Assembly (NCBI GenBank): GCA_963704595.1
Contig: OY969922.1
Span: 1,674,001-1,738,000, forward strand
DNA from: Acuticoccus sp963704595
Lineage (GTDB): Bacteria > Pseudomonadota > Alphaproteobacteria > Rhizobiales > Amorphaceae
Length of the DNA stretch: 64,000 nt
Direction: 5' to 3'
In this document: positions 34,266 through 43,993 of the stretch, piece by piece
Numbering within the stretch: position 1 is the first letter of the stretch
How the letters are laid out: each line of letters opens with the position of its first letter
Translations under genes and position numbers: made by a program
The notes under the pieces: generated by a model
What the model saw: the letters and a program-made list of their open reading frames with translations, nothing else
The model's database searches: none
Told to the model about the DNA's origin: nothing

Positions 34266-35002
34266 TTCTTCACCGCGGCGAGGGCGATGGCGAGGAAGTC
34301 GTCCGCCTTGAGGCTGGCGCCGCCGATGAGGGCGCCGCCGACCTCCGGCACCGCGAGGAGCTCGGCGGCGTTGGCGGGCTTCACCGAGCCGCCGTAGAGG
34401 ATCGGGATCGGCTTACCGGGGAAGCGCGCGTCGAGCGTCTTGCGGATCGCGGCATGCATCGCGCCGACGTCTTCGGCGGAGGCCGTCCGGCCGGTGCCGA
34501 TCGCCCAGACGGGCTCGTAGGCGACGACGAGCTTGTCGGCGTCGAGGCTTTCGGGGAGCGAACCCTCGAGCTGCGCCTTCACCACCTGTTCGGCGTTGCC
34601 CGCGTCGCGGTCGGACTCGGTCTCGCCGACGCAGACGATGGCGCGCAGGCCCGCCCGCTGCGCGGCCTGCGCCTTGGCGGCGACCAGCGCGTCGTCCTCG
34701 TGATGGTCCGCGCGGCGCTCGGAGTGGCCGACGATCACCGTGGTGGCACCGCAGGCGGCCAGCATCTCGGCGGCGATGTCGCCGGTGTGGGCGCCGCTCG
34801 CCTCGGGGTGGCAGTCCTGGCCGCCGATTTCGAGAGGCGACACGGTGGCGCGCTCGGCGAGTTTCCCGATCAGGACGGCGGGCGGGCACACGACGAGCGT
34901 GACGCCGTTGTGTGCGACTTCAGGGGCTCTGGCGATCATCTTGCCGAACTCGCCGAGCGCGTTCGGGTCGCCATTCATTTTCCAGTTTCCAGCGATCAGC
35001 AT
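34262..35002 (-). CDS. tpiA: triosephosphate isomerase
   Basis: Glycolytic TIM barrel interconverting glyceraldehyde-3-phosphate and dihydroxyacetone phosphate; 246 residues. N-terminal IAGNWKMNG carries the catalytic lysine, TTVIVGHSERR the histidine, and VVAYEPVWAIGTGRTA the catalytic glutamate and mobile loop. The phosphate loop is ILYGGSVKPANA. I place the start at the ATG at 35002, which gives the usual family start; the open frame extends to 35146. The terminal stop codon shares bases with the ceramidase-family gene. It diverges from ppiD. Confidence 0.96.
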   Translation of the reverse strand: MLIAGNWKMNGDPNALGEFGKMIARAPEVAHNGVTLVVCPPAVLIGKLAERATVSPLEIGGQDCHPEASGAHTGDIAAEMLAACGATTVIVGHSERRADHHEDDALVAAKAQAAQRAGLRAIVCVGETESDRDAGNAEQVVKAQLEGSLPESLDADKLVVAYEPVWAIGTGRTASAEDVGAMHAAIRKTLDARFPGKPIPILYGGSVKPANAAELLAVPEVGGALIGGASLKADDFLAIALAAVKN

Positions 35003-35154
35003 CGAAGGCCCTTTGCAATTATCGTCCCGCTCGGGCAGGGAAGTGGGGGAGCCGCGGGTCGCGGGGTCGCGCTTGCGGCTCGGTTGGCCCGAACTTATCA
35101 TCGTATACGCTGCACAACAGCAGCGATCACAACAGCAAGAACGCACTTCTCATT

Positions 35155-37038
35155 ATGCTGAACGCACTGAGGCGCGGCGCGAAGACCATCTTCGCCAAAA
35201 TCCTGATCGGCCTTCTGGTCCTGTCCTTCGCCGTCTGGGGCATCGCGGATTTCGTCAACCAGATCGACCCGACCGAGGTTGCCCGGGCGGGCGACACGCC
35301 CGTCGCGGCTGCGGAATACGCGCGCCGCTACGAGCGTGCGATGAACGCCATGGCGCAGCAGACCGGGCAGGGGCTCACCCCGCAACAGGCACAGGCGTTC
35401 GGCCTGCCGAACCAGGTGCTCTCGCAGCTCGTGACCGAGGCGCTGCAGGTTGACGCGGCCCGCGAGCTGGGTGTGGATATCGGCGACGAGGCGCTCGCGG
35501 AGCGGATCCGGACCGACGAGGTCTTCGCCGACCAGAGCGGCCAGTTCAGCCGTGCACGGTTCGACCAGCTCCTCGGCAGCAACCGCTACCGGGAGGACGA
35601 GTATCTCGAGATCGAGCGCGCCGCGGCCGCGCAGGACATCCTGATCAGCTCGCTGGTCGGTGGCCTCAAGGTGCCCGAACCCTACCTTCAGGCCTACAAC
35701 CGCTACCAGAACCAGACCCGCACGGTGAGCTACTTCACGCTGACCGACGACGCTCTCGGCCCGATCGAGGACCCCACCGAGGACGATCTCCGCGCCTACT
35801 ACGAGGCCAACAAGGCGAACTTCCGCGCCCCCGAGTTCCGCGGCATCTCCACCGTGACGCTTTCGCCCGAGGCGCTCGCCGAGCCCGCCGCCGTCAGCGC
35901 CGACGCCGTGCAGCGCATCTACGATGCGTCCGGCGCCTACGGCGAGGCTGAAAAGCGCGCCGTCCAGCAGATCATCCTCGACGACGAGGAACTGGCGCAG
36001 AAGGCCGCCGACGCGCTGAACGGCGGCGCTGCGTTCGAGGCGATCCTGAAGGAGCTCGGCCGCAACTTCGACGCGGTCAACCTCGGCACGGTGGCGCGCA
36101 GCGAACTCGTCGACCCCGCCGTCGCGGAAGCTGCGTTCACGCTGGAGCGCAAGGGCGCTGCCGTGGTCGACGGCCGCTTCGGCCCGACGCTGGTGCGCGT
36201 GTCCGAGATCGAGCCCGCCGGCAAGACGCCGCTCGAAGAGGTCGAGGCCGACATCCGCGCCGAACTCGCGCTGGACGAGGCGCGCGAGCAGGTTCGCGGG
36301 CTCTACAACAACATCGAGGACGCGGTCGCAGGCGGCGCGCGTGTCGCCGAGATCGCCGAGCGCTTCACGCTGCCGGCCCGCACCATCGAGGCGGTTGACC
36401 TTGACGGCGAGACGCCGGACGGCTCGCGTCCCGACCCGCGCCCGGCGCCCGAAGTGCTGGCCGCGGCGTTCGACGCCGAGGTTGAGGACGACGCCGTGCC
36501 GGTTTCGGTGGGCGACGCCTACACCTGGGTCCAGGTCGACACCGTCACCCCCGCTGCCGACCGCCCGTTCGAGGATGTCGAGGGCGACGTCCTGGTGGCG
36601 TGGACAGCAGCGGAAAAGGTCTCGCGGCTGTCCGACCTCGCCGCAGAGGCGCTGGCCGCGGTGGAAGGCGGCACGCCCGTCGAGGAGGTTGCCGCCAAGT
36701 ATGGCGTGACCGCCGAAACCACGGAGCCCATGTCCCGCGGGGCGCCGCAGGCCTCGATGCCGCAGCAGGCGATCGCGGCGGCGTTCGAGGGACCGGTGGG
36801 CCACACGGCATCGGTGATCGCCGAGGACGGCAGCCACGTGATCCTCAAGGTGACCGACGTGTCCGAGCCCGCCTTCTTCGCCGACGCGGCCGACCTCTCG
36901 GACGTCCGCAACACGCTGAACGACGGCATCGCGGAAGGGCTGATCTTCGAGCTCGTCAACGCGCGCCAGGCCGAAGTCGGCGCGACGGTCAACCAGCCGG
37001 TGCTCAACCAGATCATCGGGCTGGAGACCGGGTCGTGA
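35155..37038 (+). CDS. ppiD: peptidyl-prolyl isomerase D-like periplasmic chaperone (SurA/PpiD family)
   Basis: Membrane-anchored folding factor of 627 residues acting on proteins leaving the Sec translocon. It starts MLNALRRGAKTIFAKILIG, with one N-terminal membrane helix (LLVLSFAVWGIADF). A SurA_N-like helical domain follows (~40-190), with VLSQLVTEALQVDAARELGV. A parvulin-type domain lies roughly at 240-370 and is divergent. The rest is a long helical region ending FELVNARQAEVGATVN. The start is the ATG at 35155; the reading frame is open much further upstream without meaning. It leads the cluster into trpD, 30 bp downstream. Confidence 0.88.
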   Translation: MLNALRRGAKTIFAKILIGLLVLSFAVWGIADFVNQIDPTEVARAGDTPVAAAEYARRYERAMNAMAQQTGQGLTPQQAQAFGLPNQVLSQLVTEALQVDAARELGVDIGDEALAERIRTDEVFADQSGQFSRARFDQLLGSNRYREDEYLEIERAAAAQDILISSLVGGLKVPEPYLQAYNRYQNQTRTVSYFTLTDDALGPIEDPTEDDLRAYYEANKANFRAPEFRGISTVTLSPEALAEPAAVSADAVQRIYDASGAYGEAEKRAVQQIILDDEELAQKAADALNGGAAFEAILKELGRNFDAVNLGTVARSELVDPAVAEAAFTLERKGAAVVDGRFGPTLVRVSEIEPAGKTPLEEVEADIRAELALDEAREQVRGLYNNIEDAVAGGARVAEIAERFTLPARTIEAVDLDGETPDGSRPDPRPAPEVLAAAFDAEVEDDAVPVSVGDAYTWVQVDTVTPAADRPFEDVEGDVLVAWTAAEKVSRLSDLAAEALAAVEGGTPVEEVAAKYGVTAETTEPMSRGAPQASMPQQAIAAAFEGPVGHTASVIAEDGSHVILKVTDVSEPAFFADAADLSDVRNTLNDGIAEGLIFELVNARQAEVGATVNQPVLNQIIGLETGS

Positions 37039-37068
37039 CGGGCGCGGTCCGCCGCCGGGAGAGGGCCG

Positions 37069-38091
37069 ATGGCTGATCTCAAGGGGCTGATCGCCAAGGC
37101 CGCCAGCGGCGAGACGCTGAGCCGCGCCGAAGCCAGCGCCGCCTTCAACGTCCTGATGTCGGGCGAGGCGACGCCGGCGCAGATCGGCGGCCTCCTGATG
37201 GCAATGCGGGTCCGCGGCGAGACCGTCGACGAGATCGCCGGCGCCGTCGAGGTGATGCGCGCCAAGATGACGAGGGTCAGCGCCCCGGAAGCCGCGATCG
37301 ACATCGTCGGCACCGGCGGCGACGCTTCGGGCAGCTACAACGTCTCCACCTGCGCGGCCTTCATCGTGGCGGGCGCCGGCGTTCCGGTCGCCAAGCACGG
37401 CAACCGCGCGCTGTCCTCCCGCTCCGGCGCGGCTGACGTTCTGTCCGCGCTCGGCGTGCGGATCGACCTCTCGCCCATCGGGATCGCCGCCTGCATCGAG
37501 AAGGCGGGCATCGGCTTCATGTTCGCGCCCGCCCACCATGCGGCGATGAAGCACGTCGGCCCCGCGCGCGTCGAGCTCGGCACCCGCACGGTCTTCAACC
37601 TCCTCGGGCCGCTCTCCAATCCGGCCGGCGTCCGCCGCCAGCTCGTCGGCGTCTTCTCGCGCGACTGGGTGCGCCCGCTCGCCGAGGTGCTGAACACGCT
37701 GGGCACCGAGCGCGCCATCGTCGTCCACGGCAGCGACGGACTCGACGAGATGACCACCACCGGCGAGACCTACGTCGCCTCCGTCGAGAACGGCGAAGTG
37801 ACCGAATACACCGTCGATCCGGGCACTCTCGGCCTGGCGCGTGCGGAACCTGCCGACCTCGTCGGCGGCGACGCCGCGCACAACGCGGACGCTCTCCGCG
37901 CCGTCCTCGGCGGCGCCTCCGGCCCGTACCGGGACATCGCCGCCCTCAACGCAGGCGCCGCGCTCCACGTCGCCGGTGCCGTCGAGACGCTGGAGGAGGG
38001 CCTCGCGCTCGCCTTCAAGAGCCTCGACGAAGGGCTCGCACTGACCCGCCTCAACGCGCTGGTCAACGTCTCCGAAGCGGTCGCCCCCTGA
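37069..38091 (+). CDS. trpD: anthranilate phosphoribosyltransferase
   Basis: Joins anthranilate to phosphoribosyl pyrophosphate in tryptophan synthesis; 340 residues. The PRPP-binding loop is DIVGTGGDASGSYNVST and the second motif KHGNRALSSRSGAADVLSAL. Anthranilate and metal contacts lie in APAHHAAMKHVGPAR and GSDGLDEMTTTG. The ATG at 37069 lies 3 bp after GGAGAGGGCC-type sequence. Its TGA overlaps the trpC ATG (38091), so trpD and trpC are translationally coupled. Confidence 0.96.
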   Translation: MADLKGLIAKAASGETLSRAEASAAFNVLMSGEATPAQIGGLLMAMRVRGETVDEIAGAVEVMRAKMTRVSAPEAAIDIVGTGGDASGSYNVSTCAAFIVAGAGVPVAKHGNRALSSRSGAADVLSALGVRIDLSPIGIAACIEKAGIGFMFAPAHHAAMKHVGPARVELGTRTVFNLLGPLSNPAGVRRQLVGVFSRDWVRPLAEVLNTLGTERAIVVHGSDGLDEMTTTGETYVASVENGEVTEYTVDPGTLGLARAEPADLVGGDAAHNADALRAVLGGASGPYRDIAALNAGAALHVAGAVETLEEGLALAFKSLDEGLALTRLNALVNVSEAVAP

Positions 38092-38890
38092 TGGACGGCG
38101 GCGCCGACATCCTCGCCCGAATCGAGGTCTACAAGCGGCAGGAGATCGCCGCCGCCCGGCTGATCGAGGACGGGGCCGACTGGCGCGCCCGCGCCGAGGC
38201 GATGCCGCCCGCGCGCGACTTCGCAGGCGCGCTCCGTGCGAAGATCGACGGCCGGCCAGCCCGCGCTGATCGCGGAGATCAAGAAGGCGAGCCCGTCGAA
38301 GGGCCTCATCCGCGCCGACTTCGACCCGCCCGCGCTCGCCCGTGCCTACGCCGACGGCGGCGCCGCCTGCCTCTCCGTCCTCACCGACGCCCCGTCCTTC
38401 CAGGGCGCACCGGAGTTCCTGACCGCCGCCCGCGAAGCCGTCACGCTGCCTGCGCTGCGCAAGGACTTCATGTACGTTCCGGAGCAGGTGTTCCAGGCGC
38501 GCGTGTGGGGGGCAGACGCGATCCTCGTCATCATGACCGCGGTCGACGATGCGGTCGCCGCAGGGCTCGTCGACACCGCCAACGCCTTCGGCATGGCGGC
38601 GCTCCTCGAGGTGCACGACGAGCGCGACCTCGAGCGTGCGCTCCGCCTGCCGTCCGCGCTCATCGGCATCAACAACCGCGACCTCAGGACCTTCCGCACC
38701 GACCTCGCCGTCACCGAGCGCCTCGCGCTCGATGGTGCCGCAGGACCGGATCGTGATCGCCGAATCCGGCATCGCCACGAACGCCGACGTCGCGCGCCTC
38801 CAGCGCTCCGGCGTCAACGCCTTCCTCGTCGGCGAAAGCCTGATGCGGCATGACGACGTGACCAGCGCCACCCGCGCGCTGCTGGGCGGC
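38091..38890 (+). CDS. trpC: indole-3-glycerol phosphate synthase (two frame breaks; fused to moaC)
   Basis: Closes the pyrrole ring in tryptophan synthesis; ~266 residues after removing two extra bases. It starts DILARIEVYKRQEIAAARL, then PALIAEIKKASPSKGLIRAD, LSVLTDAPSFQGAPEFL, LPALRKDFMYVPEQVFQARV, IGINNRDLRTFRTDL and IVIAESGIATNADV, covering all the catalytic Lys, Glu and Ser positions. One extra base occurs at ~38250-38255 and another at ~38728-38731. The C-terminal GESLMRHDDVTSATRALLG runs in frame straight into MoaC with no stop codon. The end at 38890 is set by homology, not by a codon. Confidence 0.85.
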
Positions 38891-39357
<467 letters not shown>

Positions 39358-39361
<4 letters not shown>

Positions 39362-40526
39362 TCGACGTCGACGAGGCGCGCGCGCAGGCTGTTCGCCGCC
39401 GCGCGCCTGATGGAAGCCGAGACCGTGCCGCTCGCCGCCGCTTCCGGCCGCGTCCTCGCCGAACCAGTCGTCGCCCTTCGCAACCAGCCCCCGTTCGCCG
39501 CCTCCGCCATGGACGGTTACGCCGTGCGCAGCGCCGACCTCGCCGCGCCACTCACCGTGATCGGCGAGGCGGCCGCCGGCGGTCGCTTCGCCCGCCCGCT
39601 CGGCGAGGGCGAGGCGGTTCGCATCTTCACCGGCGCCCCCGTCCCGGACGGCGCCGACGCGGTCCTAATCCAGGAAGACGTCAGCCGCGACGGCGACACC
39701 ATCACCACCACCGAGCGTCTCGCGCCCGGCGCCAACATCCGCCCCGCCGCGCTCGATTTCTCGCAGGGCGACACGCTGCTCCCCGCGGGCCTCCGCCTCG
39801 CGCCGCGTCACGTGGCGCTTGCCGGGGCAGGGGGGCACGGCAGCGTCACCGTCCGCCGCCGCCCGCGCGTCGCGTTCCTCGCCACCGGCGACGAGCTGGT
39901 CGCCCCCGGCGCGCCGCTCGAGCCCGACAGCATCGTCGCCTCTACCACCCCCGCGCTCGGCGCGATGGTGGAGGCCGCCGGCGGTATCGCGATCGACCTC
40001 GGCATCGCGCCCGACGATCAGGCCGAAATCGCCCGCCGCGCCAGGGCCGGCCTCGACGACGCCGACATCCTCGTCACCCTCGGCGGCGCGTCGGTCGGCG
40101 ACCACGACCTCGTCCGCCCTGCGCTGGGCGACCTCGGCATCACGCTCGACTTCTGGAAGGTCGCCGTCCGGCCGGGCAAGCCGCTGATGTTCGCGGCCGA
40201 TCCGCTGGTCCTCGGCCTTCCCGGCAACCCCGTCTCCGGCGTCGTCTGCACGATCCTGTTCCTCGTCCCTCTGGTCGAGGCGATGCTCGGGATCGCCGCG
40301 CCGGGCCCGGTCCTGCGCGACGGCGATCCTCGCTGGCCCGCTGCCGCAGAACGGCCCCCGGCGGGACCATGTGCGCGCCCGGCGCACCGCCGCCGGTTTT
40401 TCCGCATTCGAGCGGCAGGATTCGTCCATGCTCGCTGTACTCGGCGGGGCGGACGCGCTTATTGTCCGTCAGCCGCACGCGCCAGCGGCGATCGCGGGCG
40501 AACCATGCGTGTACATCGACCTGTGA
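39358..40526 (+). CDS. moeA: molybdopterin molybdenumtransferase (two frame breaks)
   Basis: Inserts molybdenum into molybdopterin; ~388 residues after removing two extra bases. It begins MIDVDEARA; the frame breaks at ~39380-39388 and resumes with LFAAARLMEAETVPLAAASG. Motifs: PPFAASAMDGYAVRSAD, IFTGAPVPDGADAVLIQED, VAFLATGDELVAPG, DILVTLGGASVGDHDLVRPA and LGLPGNPVSGVVC. A second extra base at ~40323-40325 precedes LAGPLPQNGPRRDHVRAR. The last residues, GEPCVYIDL, then read cleanly to TGA at 40524-40526. Essential for molybdoenzymes, so sequence error is more likely than loss. Confidence 0.85.
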
Positions 40527-40570
40527 GTGCTGTTCTTTTCTGACCTTCGCGGTCGAACGAACAAAGAAGG

Positions 40571-40599
40571 TTGTAGAACACACGACGAACGTGTATAAA
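40571..40599 (+). promoter_or_regulatory. sigma-70 promoter of lexA
   Basis: TTGTAG at 40571-40576 and TATAAA at 40594-40599 are separated by exactly 17 bp. The start codon of lexA is 77 bp after the -10 box. The SOS box lies inside this promoter, so bound LexA would block RNA polymerase. Confidence 0.65.
40576..40590 (+). promoter_or_regulatory. alphaproteobacterial SOS box (LexA operator)
   Basis: GAACACACGACGAAC is GAAC-N7-GAAC, the complement of the alphaproteobacterial LexA site GTTC-N7-GTTC. It sits between the -35 and -10 boxes of the lexA promoter, the expected place for autoregulation. Confidence 0.85.
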
Positions 40600-40676
40600 G
40601 TGTTCATGGAATCGGTCGAAACGATTCGCTAACTCATATGCGCGCACCGTGTGCGCCGGCCAGTTCGGTTGGGCAA

Positions 40677-41394
40677 ATGCTGACGAAAAAGCAGTACGAT
40701 CTCCTCATGTTCATCCACGGGCGGATGACGGAGTCCGGAGTGCCCCCGTCGTTCGAGGAAATGAAGGACGCCCTCGACCTCAAGTCCAAGTCCGGCATCC
40801 ACCGGCTGATCACGGCGCTGGAGGAGCGCGGCTTCATCCGCCGCCTGCCCAACCGCGCCCGTGCCCTCGAGGTGCTGCGCCTGCCGGACTCGATCCAGCC
40901 GCCCGCCCGCAAGACCGGCTTCTCCCCCTCGGTGATCGAAGGCTCGAACCGCCCTGCCGAGCGGGTCAACTTCAACCGTCCGCCGCTGCGCCCCGTCCAG
41001 CCCGCCGTCGAGGTCGTCGACGTGCCGATGATGGGCCGCATCGCCGCCGGCGTCCCGATCGAGGCGATCCAGCAGAAGATCCCACGCCGTGCACCTCCCG
41101 GCTGACATGCTCGGCCCGGGCGAGCACTTCGCCCTCGAGGTCCGCGGCGATTCGATGATCGACGCCGGCATCAACGACGGTGACACGGTGGTCGTCCGCC
41201 GGACCGACCGTGCCGAGACCGGCGAGATCGTCGTCGCCCTGGTCGACGAGGAGGAGGCGACGCTCAAGCGCCTGCGCAAGCGCGGCAACACCATCGCCCT
41301 CGAAGCCGCCAACCCCCAGTACGAGACCCGCATCTTCGGCTCCGACCGCGTCCGCATCCAGGGCAAGCTCGTCGCCCTCCTGCGCCAGTACTGA
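40677..41394 (+). CDS. lexA: LexA repressor (one frame break)
   Basis: SOS repressor, ~238 residues after removing one extra base. The winged-helix DNA-binding domain begins MLTKKQYDLLMFIHGRMTES and continues SFEEMKDALDLKSKSGIHRL. The self-cleavage Ala-Gly bond is in MMGRIAAGVPIEAI, the catalytic serine in VRGDSMIDAGI and the lysine in EEATLKRLRKRG. The frame breaks at ~41081-41083, just after AIQQK, and resumes VHLPADMLGPGEHFALEV. The start at 40677 matches other LexA proteins. Preceded by its own SOS box. Intactness on both sides argues for a sequence error. Confidence 0.9.
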
Positions 41395-41400
41395 GGGAAG

Positions 41401-41423
41401 GGCGCCCTGCTCAGCGGGGCGCC
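41401..41423 (+). terminator. stem-loop after lexA
   Basis: GGCGCCC and GGGCGCC form a 7-bp stem, with a 9-nt loop, 7 bp after the lexA stop. GC-rich and without a clear T-run, it is only a probable terminator. Confidence 0.4.
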
Positions 41424-41828
41424 GCCGGGGGCCGTTGGCGAGGTGACGAGAAACGGCGCCAGTAGCGTCTCCTTGGCGCGGCGTCTGCGGCCAACTTCCT
41501 CACCGGACTCGAAACTGCGACAACCTCGAAGGCAGGACTTGTTTGAGGGATGGGCTTGCGCGTATTGATCTCCGCGCACCGGTTACGCTGCGGTACTCTA
41601 CTCAACGCGCGTCCAGCCTGCCTGCCTCGATGCACGAGGCTATGGCTCCGAAAAGGCGCCCTTCAACGGTCGACGAGGTTCTGGTTATTGCCGCCGGCGA
41701 AATAGACGACCTTTGCCAACCCGCGAAGCGCCGGTTTCGCGCCATCCGGCTCGACCGAAAAAATAGCTCCGATCGCGGACGTTACCACCTTGCTGTTCCG
41801 TTCAAGCCCGACTAGGTTTCGCGCCGCG
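41424..41828. other. non-coding stretch before tRNA-Ser
   Basis: This 405-bp stretch has no reading frame with a convincing ribosome site or recognisable protein, and its base composition is less GC-rich than the flanks. A possible 90-codon frame (41543-41815) has no family resemblance. I see no repeat or transposase remnant. Confidence 0.5.
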
Positions 41829-41918
41829 GGAGAGGTGCCGGAGCGGTCGAACGGGGCGGTCTCGAAAACCGTTGTGCGAGCAATCGTACCCAGGGTTCGA
41901 ATCCCTGTCTCTCCGCCA
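41829..41918 (+). tRNA. tRNA-Ser (anticodon CGA)
   Basis: A 90-nt class II tRNA with encoded CCA. The acceptor arm is GGAGAGG at 41829-41835 paired to the end before G-CCA. The anticodon loop CTCGAAA gives anticodon CGA, reading UCG serine codons. There is a long variable arm (TTGTGCGAGCAATCGTACCC) and a T-arm with GGTTCGAATCC. Discriminator G fits serine. It stands between lexA and the second TRAP operon. Confidence 0.96.
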
Positions 41919-42457
41919 CTGAAGCACCAGACCAGACGCAACGCCGCTTTCCATGCAGCATCCAGAATGGCGCCGGGTCCTCGGCGTGCGACTTGGTGGC
42001 ATCGTAACGCCGGGCATTCCCCTCCGTTCGAGTCGTTCAGTGCTTTCGGCAGCGCTCGTGAGGGCACGTGATCCTTCAGATAGCGGCGAGATCGAGAACG
42101 ATCGAACTCCCAGACACTTGAACCTGGCGTTATCGACGCGGAACGGGCATCCGCTGGTCCGCTCCAGGAAGTGGCGACTTTGATCATCCGGCGCGCGATC
42201 TATGCAGGGCGTCTGGTGTCCGAGGCGAGGGAGGTCGCGCCGGTGTGTTGCCGGTAAACCAGCATGGCATGTTGATGTTGTGTAAGCCCGATACCCAACG
42301 TCCGCGCCGCAACGCCGTCGGTACTATGTTCGCGGCCACACCGCTCACTTCGCCCCCAAACCCGCCCCGGCGCGCTCTCCGCAAGAGAGCCCGAAAACGC
42401 TGGCTTGATGGCATGTGAATTGCTTTTATGCCTCGTATGAACACGCAGGGAATCCGC
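41919..42457. other. non-coding stretch after tRNA-Ser
   Basis: 539 bp of mixed, lower-GC sequence between the tRNA and the TRAP receptor gene. No frame with coding character is seen, and no second copy of the tRNA 3' end that would mark an integrated island. It must contain the promoter of the downstream TRAP operon, but I cannot pick one with confidence. Confidence 0.5.
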
Positions 42458-43468
42458 ATGCGCAAGACCGCTCTACTCGCCTCCGCTCTCGTTGCCTTCG
42501 CCGCTCCGGCGTTCGGCCAGGAGGTGACGATCCGCCTTCACTCCTTCTCCTCGCCCACCGCGCTCGACCACACCATGCACCTCGACCGGTGGGCCGAAGC
42601 CGTGGAAGCGGACTCGGACGGCCGCATCGACGTGCAGGTGTTCCCCGCCATGCAGCTCGGCGGTGCGCCCGCTGACCTCGTGCAGCAGCTGGAAGACGGC
42701 GTCGTCGACATGATCTGGACCGTGTCGGGCTTCACGCCGGGCCGCTTCACCGGCACGCAGGGGATGGAACTGCCGTTCATGCACACCGGCAAGTCGGCGA
42801 CCATGAGCCCCGCCGCCATGGAGTTCATCGAGACGAACCTCGCCAAGGAAATGGAAGGCATCAAGGTGATCTCGGTCCATGCGACCGACGGTGCGCTGTT
42901 CCACACCAACGGCTGCATCCGCACCATGGAGGACCTCGAAGGCAAGCAGATCCGCGTGTCCGGCAAGTATATCGGCGAGGCGGTGAAGGCGCTCGGCGGC
43001 ACGCCGGTCGGCATCGCGCTGCCGGGCGTCTACGAGGCGACCGCGCGCGGCCAGGTGGACGGGATGCTCCTCAACTGGGCGATCACCAAGCCCTACAAGT
43101 TCACCGAGGTGACCGACTGCCACACCGAGCCCTCGCTCTACCAGACCATGCTGATGACGCTGATGAGCCAGGCCTCCTACGATGCGATGCCCGACGACCT
43201 CAAGGCCGTGATCGACGCCAACTCCGGCATCGAATACGCCAGGAAGATGGGCGAGATCTGGGACGGCGAGACCGCGCCTGCACGCGAGATCGCGGTCGAG
43301 ACCGGCAACGAGATCGTCACCCTCTCGCCCGAGGAGCTCGCCAAGTGGAAGGAGACGGTGAAGCCCGTCTACCAGATGTGGGCCGACGAGATGACCTCGC
43401 GCGGCTACGACGGCGACGCGCTCCTCGCCTCGCTCCTCGAGATCACCGCCAAGTACGGCCGCGAGTAG
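42458..43468 (+). CDS. TRAP transporter substrate-binding protein (second system)
   Basis: Periplasmic DctP-type receptor, 336 residues. The signal peptide MRKTALLASALVAFAAPAFG is followed by EVTIRLHSFSSPTALDH. The conserved ligand-binding arginine lies in LEGKQIRVSGKYIGEAVKAL, and the family turn in TPVGIALPGVYEATARGQVD. I choose the ATG at 42458, which has AGGGAA 7 nt upstream and gives a proper signal peptide; ATGs at 42428 and 42437 would add a polar leader. It differs clearly from the first receptor (0.4-1.4 kb) and has an extra pair of cysteines, so it binds a different acid. Followed by its permeases. Confidence 0.92.
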   Translation: MRKTALLASALVAFAAPAFGQEVTIRLHSFSSPTALDHTMHLDRWAEAVEADSDGRIDVQVFPAMQLGGAPADLVQQLEDGVVDMIWTVSGFTPGRFTGTQGMELPFMHTGKSATMSPAAMEFIETNLAKEMEGIKVISVHATDGALFHTNGCIRTMEDLEGKQIRVSGKYIGEAVKALGGTPVGIALPGVYEATARGQVDGMLLNWAITKPYKFTEVTDCHTEPSLYQTMLMTLMSQASYDAMPDDLKAVIDANSGIEYARKMGEIWDGETAPAREIAVETGNEIVTLSPEELAKWKETVKPVYQMWADEMTSRGYDGDALLASLLEITAKYGRE

Positions 43469-43472
43469 CACC

Positions 43473-43979
43473 GTGCGGCGCGCGCTCAGGGCCGTTGCTG
43501 AAGCCTTTGCGCTTCTTGGTGGCCTGATCGTTTGCGTCGCCATCATCGTGACGGTGGTCGCGGTGGTGGCGGCGAAGGCCGGCAGCCCCATCCTCGGCCA
43601 CAACGAGATCGTGGAGCTGATGGTCGGCGTCGCGATCGCGTTGTTCCTGCCCTGGTGCCAGATCCAGGGCGCCAATGTGGTCGTGGACTTCTTCACCGCG
43701 CGCCTTCCCGCCGGTGCGCTGCGCGCGCTCGATGCCGTCATGGCGGCAGCGTTCGCCGTCGTGGTCGCGGTGCTTGCGTGGCGGCTGATGGTCGGCGGCA
43801 TCGACGCCTACGGGCGCGGCCGCACGTCGATGTTCCTCCTGCTTCCGCAGTGGTGGGGCTATGCGCCCGCGGCCGTCGCCATGGTGGTATGGTCTCTGGT
43901 CTGCATTGCCACCGCCGTCGAGGCCGCTCTCGGCCTCTCCACCCGTACCGCCCACCAAGTCGCCAGCGACGAGATCTAG
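43473..43979 (+). CDS. TRAP transporter small permease (second system)
   Basis: DctQ-type subunit of 168 residues with four hydrophobic segments: ALLGGLIVCVAIIVTVVAVV, the segment around ELMVGVAIALFLPWCQIQGA, AAAFAVVVAVLAWRLMVGG, and AAVAMVVWSLVCIATAVEAA. GTG at 43473 starts the gene 4 bp after the receptor stop. It pairs with the large permease 14 bp downstream. Confidence 0.88.
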   Translation: MRRALRAVAEAFALLGGLIVCVAIIVTVVAVVAAKAGSPILGHNEIVELMVGVAIALFLPWCQIQGANVVVDFFTARLPAGALRALDAVMAAAFAVVVAVLAWRLMVGGIDAYGRGRTSMFLLLPQWWGYAPAAVAMVVWSLVCIATAVEAALGLSTRTAHQVASDEI

Positions 43980-43993
43980 GGCCGCGAGATCCA

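Noticed and set aside
41663..42187. A minus-strand frame of ~174 codons with GETGIRTLG-like text
   Set aside because: It is the usual spurious protein produced by translating across a tRNA-Ser on the wrong strand.
41829..42457. Genomic island inserted at tRNA-Ser
   Set aside because: No integrase and no second copy of the tRNA 3' end are visible in the window.
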